Positions 6,900 to 14,359 of a stretch of 41,874 nucleotides of DNA are shown here, one piece after another. The notes below the pieces were generated by a model, which worked only from the letters and a program-made list of their open reading frames with translations, did not search any database and was not told the DNA's origin. The position numbers were made by a program, and so were the translations under genes. Position 1 is the first letter of the stretch; every line of letters starts with the position of its first letter. This DNA is from a virus: positions 1 to 41,874 of the IMG/VR virus record IMGVR_UViG_3300008121_000004. The stretch is one strand, 5' to 3'.

Positions 6900-8631
6900 C
6901 AAAAAAACAAAAAAGGGTGCTTTCAATGAGAAGGAAACACCCTTTTCTATCAAACCACTGACACTGGCACTTGGGAAAGTTGAATATTCAGATGGTTCTA
7001 CATGGTATCCGCTGGCGTCTGAATCATGGGTGATAACAAACGCACCTGGAACCGTGACGAGTATCAGTGCCGGCACCGGACTCACCGGTGGAACGATCAC
7101 CTCTAGCGGCACGATTAGCATCGCTTCCGTTGGTATCACACCGGGAAGCTACAATTGGCCAAACTCTTTGACGATCAACGCTCAAGGTCAAGTGACCGGT
7201 GCAAATGCTGGAAGTCAGCCAATTACATCAATCATTTCAAATAGCGGATTGACCGTGACCACTAGCAATGGTCAGTCTCTGATCAATATTTTTAATACTG
7301 GTGTGACATCAGGCACCTACAATTGGCCTGCCAGTTTTTCGGTGAATGCGATCGGTCAATTGACTTCTGTGACAGCGTCTGGAAGTTTGCCTATTAATCG
7401 TTTATCGGGCTATCCATCAAGCTCTTCTGTTTTCTTGAGAGGGGATGGTTCATGGGCATCACCCACTTCTTCGAGTATTGATATCAATATAGACACAACA
7501 GGGCAACTCAACATTTCGAGGTTAAATGGCTACCCAGGATCATCAAATGCTTTTTTACGTGGTGATGGAACTTGGATTCTTCCACATATCAACAATTTAA
7601 ACATTAATGGAACTGTTTCGTTTTCAACCTACGGCCTAACAACGTCAGGCAATGTGAATGCCACCACAGGATCGCTGATTGGAAACAATCTTGCTTCTTA
7701 CAATTCTGGTTCTCTAAATGTTCAAAGTCCCATTGTATTTACAAATGTTTCTGGAAGTCCTATTAGAGTTACTACAAATGAAGTGGTTAATCTTCTTTTA
7801 ATCAATAATACAAATTCTTCTGCACTTGGAACCGGACTAAAAATTCAAAATAATAGTATTGACGCTGTAGAATTCGGATTTAATAATAGCGCTAATGAAG
7901 CTTATATTTGGGGAATAAATTCAGCTACTCTTAAATTAGGAACAGGAAACACGAAACGTATAGACATTGCCGGTAACAGCGCAAAAACAACTTTCTACGA
8001 TGGAAGTACGCAATGTTACGTCCACCCAAATAGCAACTATTTAAACTTGCGGGCAGCCAATACGTATAACTCCGCCTATTCAACCATCTTTGAATGTAAC
8101 AATCTTGGAGAAACTTCGTCTCTGGTGATGAATGGCGATTACATGCAATTCATTAATCCACTCGATACATTGGGATTTATTTTTACGGATGAAGATAATT
8201 CAACGATGACGAGCTATGTGGCCTATATTAATGGCTCTGGTCAGTTCATTTCTTCTTCAAAAGAGCAAAAACATAGCCTTCAGAGGAAAGAACACAAGGA
8301 CTATCTTGATCGCTTGAACCAACTGAATGTCTATTCTTATGGGTTGAGGTATGATATTTTGGAAGATGATTCGCCACAAAAGAAAGAACGCAAAGCCAGA
8401 AAGGCCAACGAGCTTCAGGTAGGTCTCATTGCTGAAGAAGTTCTAGAACTTTTTGATAATGCCACCAACGTCTACAAACCATTAGATGAAACACAACAAA
8501 CAAACCACACACATACACCTTCTTTGGCCATTAATTACAATAAGCTTTTGTGTTATACTATTCTTGCCATTCAAGAATTAACAAATCGCGTTGCTTTTTT
8601 GGAAAAAAATGATTTGAAATCATTGTCTTAA
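6889..8631 (+). CDS. Distal tail fibre with C-terminal S74 intramolecular chaperone
   Basis: This 580-residue protein opens with a basic N-terminus and VEYSDGSTWYPLA (about residues 34-46). Gly/Ser/Thr/Asn-rich beta repeats follow (paired TSGTYNWPASFSVNAIGQLT-type units and RLSGYPSSSSVFLRGDGSW / RLNGYPGSSNAFLRGDGTW units). The last ~130 residues match the peptidase S74 chaperone: SSSKEQKHSLQRKEH, then VYSYGLRY, GLIAEEVLELF and a final INYNKLLCYTILAIQELTNR helix. S74 domains direct trimerisation and then cleave themselves off with a Ser-Lys dyad; a Ser precedes the expected Lys here. The ATG lies inside the end of the previous gene with a poor ribosome site, so translational coupling is likely. 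Confidence 0.9.
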   Translation: MGRNKKTKKGAFNEKETPFSIKPLTLALGKVEYSDGSTWYPLASESWVITNAPGTVTSISAGTGLTGGTITSSGTISIASVGITPGSYNWPNSLTINAQGQVTGANAGSQPITSIISNSGLTVTTSNGQSLINIFNTGVTSGTYNWPASFSVNAIGQLTSVTASGSLPINRLSGYPSSSSVFLRGDGSWASPTSSSIDINIDTTGQLNISRLNGYPGSSNAFLRGDGTWILPHINNLNINGTVSFSTYGLTTSGNVNATTGSLIGNNLASYNSGSLNVQSPIVFTNVSGSPIRVTTNEVVNLLLINNTNSSALGTGLKIQNNSIDAVEFGFNNSANEAYIWGINSATLKLGTGNTKRIDIAGNSAKTTFYDGSTQCYVHPNSNYLNLRAANTYNSAYSTIFECNNLGETSSLVMNGDYMQFINPLDTLGFIFTDEDNSTMTSYVAYINGSGQFISSSKEQKHSLQRKEHKDYLDRLNQLNVYSYGLRYDILEDDSPQKKERKARKANELQVGLIAEEVLELFDNATNVYKPLDETQQTNHTHTPSLAINYNKLLCYTILAIQELTNRVAFLEKNDLKSLS

Positions 8632-8721
8632 TATGATTTTTCAGGTAGAATAAGGTATTAAAAAGAAGATTTTCACAAGTCTTTTTTCATGTTCAACTTT
8701 TTAATTTAATGAGATGCGAAA

Positions 8722-8946
8722 ATGGCAACTATTACTCCCAACCGACACGGTATGAAAGATCTATCAGCATTCAATGTCGATTCTCAATTCTGCCAACAAT
8801 ACGGCACCCAAGTCTTCAATTATAGCGGCGAAGTTACACCACAATATCAACAACTATGTGCGAACTTATCTTCTGTCTTGAATGATATCACTGCTGATAT
8901 TCAAGCCATTCAAGCACAAATTCCAACAACTCAAAGAAACGCTTAG
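8722..8946 (+). CDS. Small protein downstream of the fibre genes
   Basis: This gene encodes 74 residues with a helical C-terminal half (LCANLSSVLNDITADIQAIQAQI). There is no signal peptide, membrane segment or recognised motif. It follows the distal fibre gene by 90 bp with the same orientation, and the accessory protein gene follows 77 bp later. A fibre-assembly or virion accessory role is possible from position only. Confidence 0.65.
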   Translation: MATITPNRHGMKDLSAFNVDSQFCQQYGTQVFNYSGEVTPQYQQLCANLSSVLNDITADIQAIQAQIPTTQRNA

Positions 8947-9023
8947 ATATGCCAGACAATGATGGAGCAGGGAGTCGCTGACAGAGGGACTCCTATCCAA
9001 TTCACCTCTTCAAAGATAAATCG

Positions 9024-9413
9024 ATGACCCAGGCGTACCCCTTTGTTGCATTTTCAATGACCCCAACTTCATCAATATCGAGTACGCCTGTTCTCATCTT
9101 TGGCTCACAAAATACCTGTATCCTTACCTCAATCTTAATCGCTAATCAGGTCAACAATCCAACCCTCGTCTCTCTTTATTTGCTAAGAGAGTCTGAACCA
9201 ACACCGGGGAATCCAACAGAATATAGCATTCTTCAGAACTACCGTCTGGAAGCTAATGCCCGCATGGATGTTCTCGCTGAGACCTCACCGTTTAATCTCG
9301 AATCAGGAGATACTCTTTATGCATTTTCAGACGATAATAGTAATTTGTTTAATACTTTTGTGTCTTATCGAGAATTGCAAGAGGTGATCCCTGTTGATAT
9401 TATTAAGAAGTAA
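9024..9413 (+). CDS. Small beta-rich virion accessory protein (fibre cluster)
   Basis: The gene encodes 129 residues, with alternating hydrophobic patterns of a beta sandwich (LTSILIANQ, VSLYLLRE, SGDTLYAFSDDNSN, VSYRELQEV). The layout resembles the protein at 2224-2571. Its last codons, from TTGCAAGAGGTGAT onward (9375-9400), are repeated almost exactly at the end of the next gene (10232-10258). This suggests that the next gene was inserted at the 3' end of this one with duplication of the target. Likely a virion or fibre accessory; family not identified. Confidence 0.7.
   Translation: MTQAYPFVAFSMTPTSSISSTPVLIFGSQNTCILTSILIANQVNNPTLVSLYLLRESEPTPGNPTEYSILQNYRLEANARMDVLAETSPFNLESGDTLYAFSDDNSNLFNTFVSYRELQEVIPVDIIKK
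9375..9400 (+). repeat. Direct repeat flanking the HEPN-like gene, left copy
   Basis: TTGCAAGAGGTGATCCCTGT followed by TGATAT matches 10232-10258 with one substitution and one inserted base. The two copies bracket the inserted gene at 9422-10255 and encode the same residues (LQEVIPV) at the ends of two otherwise unrelated proteins. Confidence 0.85.
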
Positions 9414-9421
9414 TATAGAGT

Positions 9422-10255
9422 ATGTTAAAAATTAATAAACATATAGACCTAACGATGATAGCGATGGATTTAACTTATCTTTACGAGTTTTCTAAATTAA
9501 TTTCTAAAATAAATTATATAGAAGACAAGGAGCCTATACAGGCCAGGGATTTTGACTATTTGAGTCTTCTAAAGACATCAATTGAAATGTTAATGGTTAG
9601 AAGTATTTATGTGAATAATTTATCTTCATGTGCAAAAACAGCTAATAATTTTTTAATTCTATTATCTCAATATATAGATAAAAATGAAAAAAATCCACCG
9701 ACCTTAGAGCTTCTAAAATGGTCATCATATGAATTTGAAATTGCTCTAAAATCAGCTTTAACAACTTCTCCAGCTTATATTATAACACCAAAAGGAGCAT
9801 ACGACGTCAATATTTTAACTAAGAATCCTTCTTTGATTTTTCATCATGATTTATTAAAGTTAGCTCCTGAAGTCGAATATGACGTAGAACAAGCTGCAAA
9901 ATGCCTGGCTTTTGAAGTCCCTACAGCAGCAGGGTTCCACCTTCATAGAATAAATGAAGCAGTTATACATCGTTATTGGGACGCTCGGACTCATGGAAAA
10001 GATCGACCAGAAAAAACTTCTGTTGGTAGTTACTTAAATTCTATGAAAAGCAATCAACATATTGGTTTTTTTGAGGACACTATTTTATCAATTCTCAGTC
10101 AGATCAATAACTTACATAGAAATCCTGTGCTTCATCCAGAAATTAGTTTATCTCCGCGGCAGGCTATAGATCTTTTTGGTATTATTAACAGCAGCGTAAG
10201 TTCAATGATTTGCTCTATTATGGGCACAGAGTTGCAAGAGGTGATACCTGTATGA
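9422..10255 (+). CDS. HEPN-like moron protein (putative defence or abortive-infection factor)
   Basis: This 277-residue, mostly helical protein is clearly more AT-rich than the fibre genes. Near its C-terminus LHRNPVLHPE supplies Arg233-Asn-x-x-x-His238, the R-polar-x3-H pattern of HEPN ribonucleases, following the helix QAAKCLAFEVPTAAGFHLHR (from about residue 158). HEPN proteins commonly act as toxin or abortive-infection RNases. The last residues (LQEVIPV) are copied from the preceding accessory gene, so the C-terminal tail comes from the insertion site. The gene starts eight bases after the previous stop. Function as a prophage-borne defence or exclusion protein is inference. Confidence 0.75.
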   Translation: MLKINKHIDLTMIAMDLTYLYEFSKLISKINYIEDKEPIQARDFDYLSLLKTSIEMLMVRSIYVNNLSSCAKTANNFLILLSQYIDKNEKNPPTLELLKWSSYEFEIALKSALTTSPAYIITPKGAYDVNILTKNPSLIFHHDLLKLAPEVEYDVEQAAKCLAFEVPTAAGFHLHRINEAVIHRYWDARTHGKDRPEKTSVGSYLNSMKSNQHIGFFEDTILSILSQINNLHRNPVLHPEISLSPRQAIDLFGIINSSVSSMICSIMGTELQEVIPV

Positions 10256-10258
10256 TAT
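10232..10258 (+). repeat. Direct repeat flanking the HEPN-like gene, right copy
   Basis: TTGCAAGAGGTGATACCTGT followed by ATGATAT repeats the segment at 9375-9400 and provides the stop codon of the HEPN-like gene. The arrangement is what a moron insertion with duplicated target would leave. Confidence 0.85.
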
Positions 10259-10297
10259 ACCCGTGATATAGAAGATCTCCATAGCGAGGCAAATAAT

Positions 10298-10351
10298 ATG
10301 TTAACTTCTTTTGAAGCTGCAAAGAAAATAGTGCAGTCAAAACGAAAATGA
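10298..10351 (+). pseudogene. Short open frame, possible frameshifted N-terminus of the next gene
   Basis: ATG at 10298 (GCGAGG upstream) encodes MLTSFEAAKKIVQSKRK then stop. In another frame the sequence just after it reads SQNENEKLKLDLKIEELS directly into the ATG of the next gene at 10389. One base added or lost in the A-rich stretch around 10338-10350 would join them into a longer N-terminus. It may be a real disruption, a sequencing error or an upstream leader peptide. Confidence 0.4.
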
Positions 10352-10388
10352 AAAGCTTAAATTAGATTTAAAAATTGAGGAACTTAGT

Positions 10389-11345
10389 ATGATTGTAAAC
10401 CAAGATAAAAAGGATTGGTATTGTATTAAGTTTGATGTTCCTAAAAATAGAAATATTACGGCTTTAGAATTCTCCAAGAAAATGAATTCCTTTTTAGAGC
10501 AAATTAATGAATTTAATCACTCGATAGTTAATGGTATCGATGATACTTATACGGTAGCTTCTTACATAGAAGATTTTGAGTCAGGTAGTATTAAATGGTG
10601 GCTTTTAGATAGATTAAATAAGATTGACGATAAAGCAATCGATAAGTTTGTAGATAGTCCAATAAAAACTACAATAGCAGGAATTCTTAAGATATCAAAA
10701 AAGAAGACTATTGAGTATTTAAGTAGCAATGATTATAAACATCTTCCCGTAGATGAAAGGAAGATGAAGATTATCAATCCTATTATTGAAGCAATAGAAT
10801 CCAAAAAAGATGAGCTTAATAAAAATGTTTTGATTCCTCGAGATGTCAGGATCGATGAAGATAGGCTATTAAAATCTCTTGCTAAGATGTCGGAAATATC
10901 AAGAGAGCTTGAGGAAAATGTATCGTTTATTAATGATTATGACAACCAAGATGAGCAAATAATTATTTCAAAGGATTTAAGCTATGATGATTTTATTGCC
11001 ACCTCAAATGTACACTCAATAGAAGAAGAAAGAATATTACAAAATACTAATATTATTGAAGATGTTTATATGTTACTGACGCCAACTTCAAAAGAGGATT
11101 GTAAATGGGAATTTGATGACAACGGAAGCAAGATAAAATGCATCATGAAAGATGTAGATTTTTTTAATAAATATTGTGATAACCAAGAAAAGTTAGGAGG
11201 TAATGAAAAGTTAAAAATTCGAATGAAAATAGAGACTTTTTTAGAAAACAATAAAATCAAGAAAGAATATACAATATTAGAAATTGTCGAAAAAATTCCT
11301 GACAAGAGTTTATTTAATTGGCGAAATATTGACGAATTGTCTTAA
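10389..11345 (+). CDS. Hypothetical moron protein
   Basis: This gene encodes 318 residues, AT-rich and Lys/Glu/Ile-rich like its HEPN-like neighbour and unlike the fibre genes. The N-terminal ~100 residues contain SYIEDFESGSIKWWLLDRL, and a helical segment at about 110-190 is followed by a C-terminal domain with VYMLLTPTSKEDCKWEFDDN. No membrane segment or catalytic motif is recognised. The ATG at 10389 has GAGGAA upstream; a coding-like stretch before it (see the entry at 10298) suggests that the original protein was longer. It ends just before a strong hairpin. It is part of an accessory island, and a defence or exclusion role would be a guess. Confidence 0.7.
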   Translation: MIVNQDKKDWYCIKFDVPKNRNITALEFSKKMNSFLEQINEFNHSIVNGIDDTYTVASYIEDFESGSIKWWLLDRLNKIDDKAIDKFVDSPIKTTIAGILKISKKKTIEYLSSNDYKHLPVDERKMKIINPIIEAIESKKDELNKNVLIPRDVRIDEDRLLKSLAKMSEISRELEENVSFINDYDNQDEQIIISKDLSYDDFIATSNVHSIEEERILQNTNIIEDVYMLLTPTSKEDCKWEFDDNGSKIKCIMKDVDFFNKYCDNQEKLGGNEKLKIRMKIETFLENNKIKKEYTILEIVEKIPDKSLFNWRNIDELS

Positions 11346-11347
11346 TC

Positions 11348-11419
11348 TCAGATTTATCTTATAGCTAGTAAAACTTCGCCATTTATGGCGGAGATATAAG
11401 AGCTATAAGATAAATCTGA
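11348..11419. terminator. Long nested palindrome between convergent genes (bidirectional terminator candidate)
   Basis: Perfect 19-bp arms (11348-11366 and 11401-11419, starting TCAGATTTATCTTATAGCT) enclose a 34-base loop that contains its own hairpin, CGCCA-TTTA-TGGCG (11377-11390). It lies three bases after the stop of the plus-strand gene and six bases before the end of the convergent minus-strand gene. A bidirectional terminator is the simplest reading; a cruciform or recombination site is possible. Confidence 0.75.
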
Positions 11420-11425
11420 TAAATC

Positions 11426-12772
11426 CTAAAAGTCATTCTCGTCATCAATTATTCTAGCGGAACGTCTTGGCGTAGGAGATGACATAGGAGAGATTGATTC
11501 AATCTCTGGTAGTGATTCTTTCTCATGAAGTGATTGTGATTGCAAGATAGGAAGTTGACTCAAACGAATTTCTTCTTCATTGGCATTATCTAACATAATA
11601 GACCTTGTCGTTGGCACTCTGCTTAAGTGAAAGCTACCATTCTCTCCCCAATAATTATCATTATCTTCTGGTATTAAAATAGATCTCAGGGTGGGAACAG
11701 ATAGATGAGGGAGGCTAATTTCTTGATCGATCAACAGATCAAGAGGAATTGAATTAACTATATCTAGCCTGCTGAGATTGTAGTTTCCATGCTCATCGAA
11801 CATCTCGAAGCTTTGATGTAAATCGTTTCTTGTAAAGACGACAGGGACTTCTTCTTCACTGTTTCCTGCACTAGGGGCAATTGAGTGAGCCTCACTCAAG
11901 TTGAACATTAAGTCTCTCATATCTTCAAGATCTTGCTCTAATATTTGTACAGAGTGCAGAATTGTTGTGTTTGGTGGAGAGCTGATATGAGACGGACTGC
12001 TGATGTCTGAAAGAATGCTTGTAACAGATGGGATAATTAAGGATTCTGATTCTATTTCAATAGAATTACCAACCCCTATTTCATGCAGTTCTTGATGTGT
12101 TTGCATACCGATATCATGTAAGCCAAGACTTGTTCCTATAGCTACTTCTTTTAGGTCGATATAATTGCCTACCCCAACTTCTTCCCTCTCAAGATGATTA
12201 CCGACACCTATCTCCTCTACCTCTAATTGATCACCTATGCCAATTTCTCTGAGAGATGTATGATTGTCGACGGCTGCTTCAGAATATTCGATAACAGTTC
12301 CTGTTTCTACATCATGCATTACAATTGTATGATTACGCATCTGAGTACCAGAATCGGTACAATTAATAGGATCATCAATTACTGTTGTTGGGATTTTAAT
12401 GCCACCATTACCATCATGATCGTCTTCATCTTCATCCTCGTCTCGTCTTCTAACTATACGACGGCGTTCTCGTGGAGGAAAAACAGGGTCATCATGATGG
12501 TCGTGACTATCTTTGTGATCATTATTAGTCGAGGTAGTATTTCTTATAGATGGTCCTTCCTTTTTGATGTTCTTCAGTGATTTCAAAGGAATTTCAGGAA
12601 AGTGAAGACCGCTTTTATCTCTTTTGGTTGGCTTAGATCTTAGCTTATGCTCATCCTGGGTAACCTCGTTGGTATGGTAAAAGTGATTAACATCCCCTCC
12701 TCTCTCAGTAAAAAACACAAAAATAACTAGCATGAAGTAAGCTAGAAAAATGAGAATAAGAACGTACGGCAT
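11426..12772 (-). CDS. Membrane-anchored, repeat-rich acidic protein of unknown function
   Basis: This 448-residue protein has one strong N-terminal hydrophobic segment (residues 2-21) that could be a signal anchor. Then come a basic and His/Asp-rich low-complexity region (about 85-125, RERRRIVRRRDEDEDEDD), about six 11-12-residue repeats around EIGVGN (about residues 173-240), and a Leu/Ser-rich C-terminal part with looser LSRVPTTRSIML-like repeats. No Cys-rich or catalytic motif is seen. A TATAAT (12782-12787, minus strand) lies only about nine bases before the ATG and no ribosome site is visible, so the transcript may be nearly leaderless. The lone gene sits between two large inverted repeats, as expected of cargo. 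A surface or secreted effector-like role is possible but unproven. Confidence 0.7.
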   Translation of the reverse strand: MPYVLILIFLAYFMLVIFVFFTERGGDVNHFYHTNEVTQDEHKLRSKPTKRDKSGLHFPEIPLKSLKNIKKEGPSIRNTTSTNNDHKDSHDHHDDPVFPPRERRRIVRRRDEDEDEDDHDGNGGIKIPTTVIDDPINCTDSGTQMRNHTIVMHDVETGTVIEYSEAAVDNHTSLREIGIGDQLEVEEIGVGNHLEREEVGVGNYIDLKEVAIGTSLGLHDIGMQTHQELHEIGVGNSIEIESESLIIPSVTSILSDISSPSHISSPPNTTILHSVQILEQDLEDMRDLMFNLSEAHSIAPSAGNSEEEVPVVFTRNDLHQSFEMFDEHGNYNLSRLDIVNSIPLDLLIDQEISLPHLSVPTLRSILIPEDNDNYWGENGSFHLSRVPTTRSIMLDNANEEEIRLSQLPILQSQSLHEKESLPEIESISPMSSPTPRRSARIIDDENDF

Positions 12773-12846
12773 AATCAGTTCATTATATCAAACTTCATAT
12801 GCTTTTCCTATTGTTTTCAATCGGTTTATAGGGAAAATAACTTTTA

Positions 12847-12989
12847 TTATTGGGGTTAGGGGAGCAATGGAACAGGGAACCGACTTAAGGAGGTATTATG
12901 CTCATTTTGAGGACACCCATGGACGTACACATCCCCCATTAAGATCCTTAAGTCGGTTCCCTGTTCCATTGCTCCCCTAACCCCAATAA
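12847..12989. repeat. 45-bp perfect inverted repeat (MITE-like or giant hairpin)
   Basis: Arms at 12847-12891 and 12945-12989 are perfect reverse complements over 45 bp (left arm begins TTATTGGGGTTAGGGGAGCA) around a 53-base loop with no apparent gene. The arms are GC-richer than the surroundings. I see no clear target-site duplication. Candidates are a miniature inverted-repeat element, a palindromic element like those of Rickettsia, a replication or packaging structure, or a very strong terminator. The remaining gap 12773-13011 holds nothing else convincing. Confidence 0.85.
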
Positions 12990-13011
12990 CGCAAACGCTC
13001 ATTCTCATTAC

Positions 13012-13785
13012 TTAATCTTGGTCATGTATCACGGATGATAGTGTCTTTTTCATCCACTTCATAAATGGCTTTTTCTCAAGGCAGATATTTTTAAACGTAA
13101 TAGGGTGAGGTATACCCTCTCTTTGAATACTAGATTCATTTTTAATAAAATTAAATTTATGGTCAAAGCTGTATCCATTATCATTAATATAATAAGGGAT
13201 TATTTTTTCTTTAAAATCTAATGGCGGCTCTTCTCCCCAAAAAATTAAGTTACCTTCTTTGCATTCCTTTACTAGCTTTAAAATAATCTCAATAAACTTA
13301 TTATTCCACCCAGTGTAAGCACGTATCTGAAAGAACCAAAAGGCATCAAAACCCGATTCAATATATGCGTCCCATTTCATCTTTTGCTCGTGAGTTAACC
13401 CCTTTCTATTGATTTGCTTTTTAAGGATGCCTGCAGCGTCTACAAGAGAGATAAATTCATCAGGTTCATCTACCTGCATATCATCCTCATTTTCAAGGGG
13501 TTTTTCTTCTCTTATAAATGGAATATTATTTTTAATTTCTTGTTTTTTATACAAATTTCTCCAACCATATAGGATCGAAAAAATCATGATTGCTATTCCA
13601 AAATAGACATTCCAGCTATAATAAACACCTGTGCCCATAACCAATATTACCCCTTCGCTTAAAATGTAATGGAAATATTCTATGACCTTCTTAAAAAAAT
13701 CGATCCATGATGCTACATCTTTTATTTTTCTTAGAAAATTCTTAATTTTGCTTACATGTTTTGTGGATTTTGTGATAAGATTCAT
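13012..13785 (-). CDS. Membrane protein with cytoplasmic C-terminal domain
   Basis: This gene encodes 257 residues from the ATG at 13785, which has AGGAG seven bases upstream; a TTG at 13815 is in frame but unlikely. An amphipathic basic N-terminus is followed by two closely spaced hydrophobic helices (about residues 42-78, around EGVILVMGTGVYYSWNVYFGIAIMIFSILYGW read in two parts). A long soluble domain then carries WDAYIESGFDAFWFFQIRAYTGW. It lies downstream of the endolysin on the same strand, so a lysis-related role can be considered, but two helices with a large cytoplasmic domain are not a standard holin. The family is not recognised. Confidence 0.7.
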   Translation of the reverse strand: MNLITKSTKHVSKIKNFLRKIKDVASWIDFFKKVIEYFHYILSEGVILVMGTGVYYSWNVYFGIAIMIFSILYGWRNLYKKQEIKNNIPFIREEKPLENEDDMQVDEPDEFISLVDAAGILKKQINRKGLTHEQKMKWDAYIESGFDAFWFFQIRAYTGWNNKFIEIILKLVKECKEGNLIFWGEEPPLDFKEKIIPYYINDNGYSFDHKFNFIKNESSIQREGIPHPITFKNICLEKKPFMKWMKKTLSSVIHDQD

Positions 13786-13906
13786 TGTGCACTCCTGCTG
13801 ATTTGATAAAGTCAAGAGTGCATTTTTCTTTTTAATTAATCAATCACTAACGCCGCTAAGATATTTCAGCTGAGTTGAGCTTATCTTTTATCCCCTTTAC
13901 TCTTCC

Positions 13907-14359
13907 TTATGAGTTAAAAAGCTGTGTCTCAGCCTTACGGCGATTCACAAGACCTTGGGATACGACAAGAATATTCTTAGAGTTTCTGATCTTGTTCCAT
14001 GTCATCCATACCCTTACCGCAGTCCCATAATCTCTAATCAGGAGTGCCTTCAGTACCCCGGAGTTTTGAAAAGCAGCGGCACCGATATTAAAAACAAAAC
14101 ACACAAGGGCATCAAACTGATTCTGCTTAAGCTCTTTGGTAAACACAAGCAAATGTACATTGATCGCTTTCTCTGCCCATGATACATCGTTTTTCAGAAT
14201 CGTTTCAGCTTCTTCTAAATTGATTTGAGTGAATTTTTCTTTGGGAAGAATTTTATGCCCGTAACCAACAGTCATTTGACCTGCAGCACATTTATAGGGA
14301 ATAGGTCTATAGCCCTCCAGTTTTTTGAGAAGGTCTAGTCCTTCTTGACTAATCTTCAT
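13907..14359 (-). CDS. GH24 endolysin (lysozyme) with Glu-Cys-Thr triad
   Basis: This 150-residue protein is a full-length T4/P21-type muramidase that cuts the peptidoglycan glycan backbone. The catalytic region has Glu15, Cys24 and Thr30 (LEGYRPIPYKCAAGQMTVGY), with exactly the E-8-x-5-T spacing of T4 lysozyme but Cys in place of Asp; Glu-Cys-Thr variants are known in the family. The C-terminal half has the FDALVCFVFNIGAAAFQNS and VNRRKAE blocks. There is no signal peptide or signal anchor, so release needs a holin. Its ATG overlaps the stop of the resolvase gene (ATGA), so it is translated in the early minus-strand operon rather than in the late operon. Confidence 0.95.
   Translation of the reverse strand: MKISQEGLDLLKKLEGYRPIPYKCAAGQMTVGYGHKILPKEKFTQINLEEAETILKNDVSWAEKAINVHLLVFTKELKQNQFDALVCFVFNIGAAAFQNSGVLKALLIRDYGTAVRVWMTWNKIRNSKNILVVSQGLVNRRKAETQLFNS

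Noticed and set aside
12750-12980. Open frame on the plus strand running through the 45-bp inverted repeat
   Set aside because: It is created by the palindrome and the AT-rich flank, has no ribosome site and its product has no protein-like pattern.
12847-12989. Telomere-resolution site of an N15-type linear phage-plasmid
   Set aside because: The arms are separated by 53 bases, not a near-perfect short-centre palindrome, and no protelomerase gene is seen. The matching sequence ends also suggest a circle.
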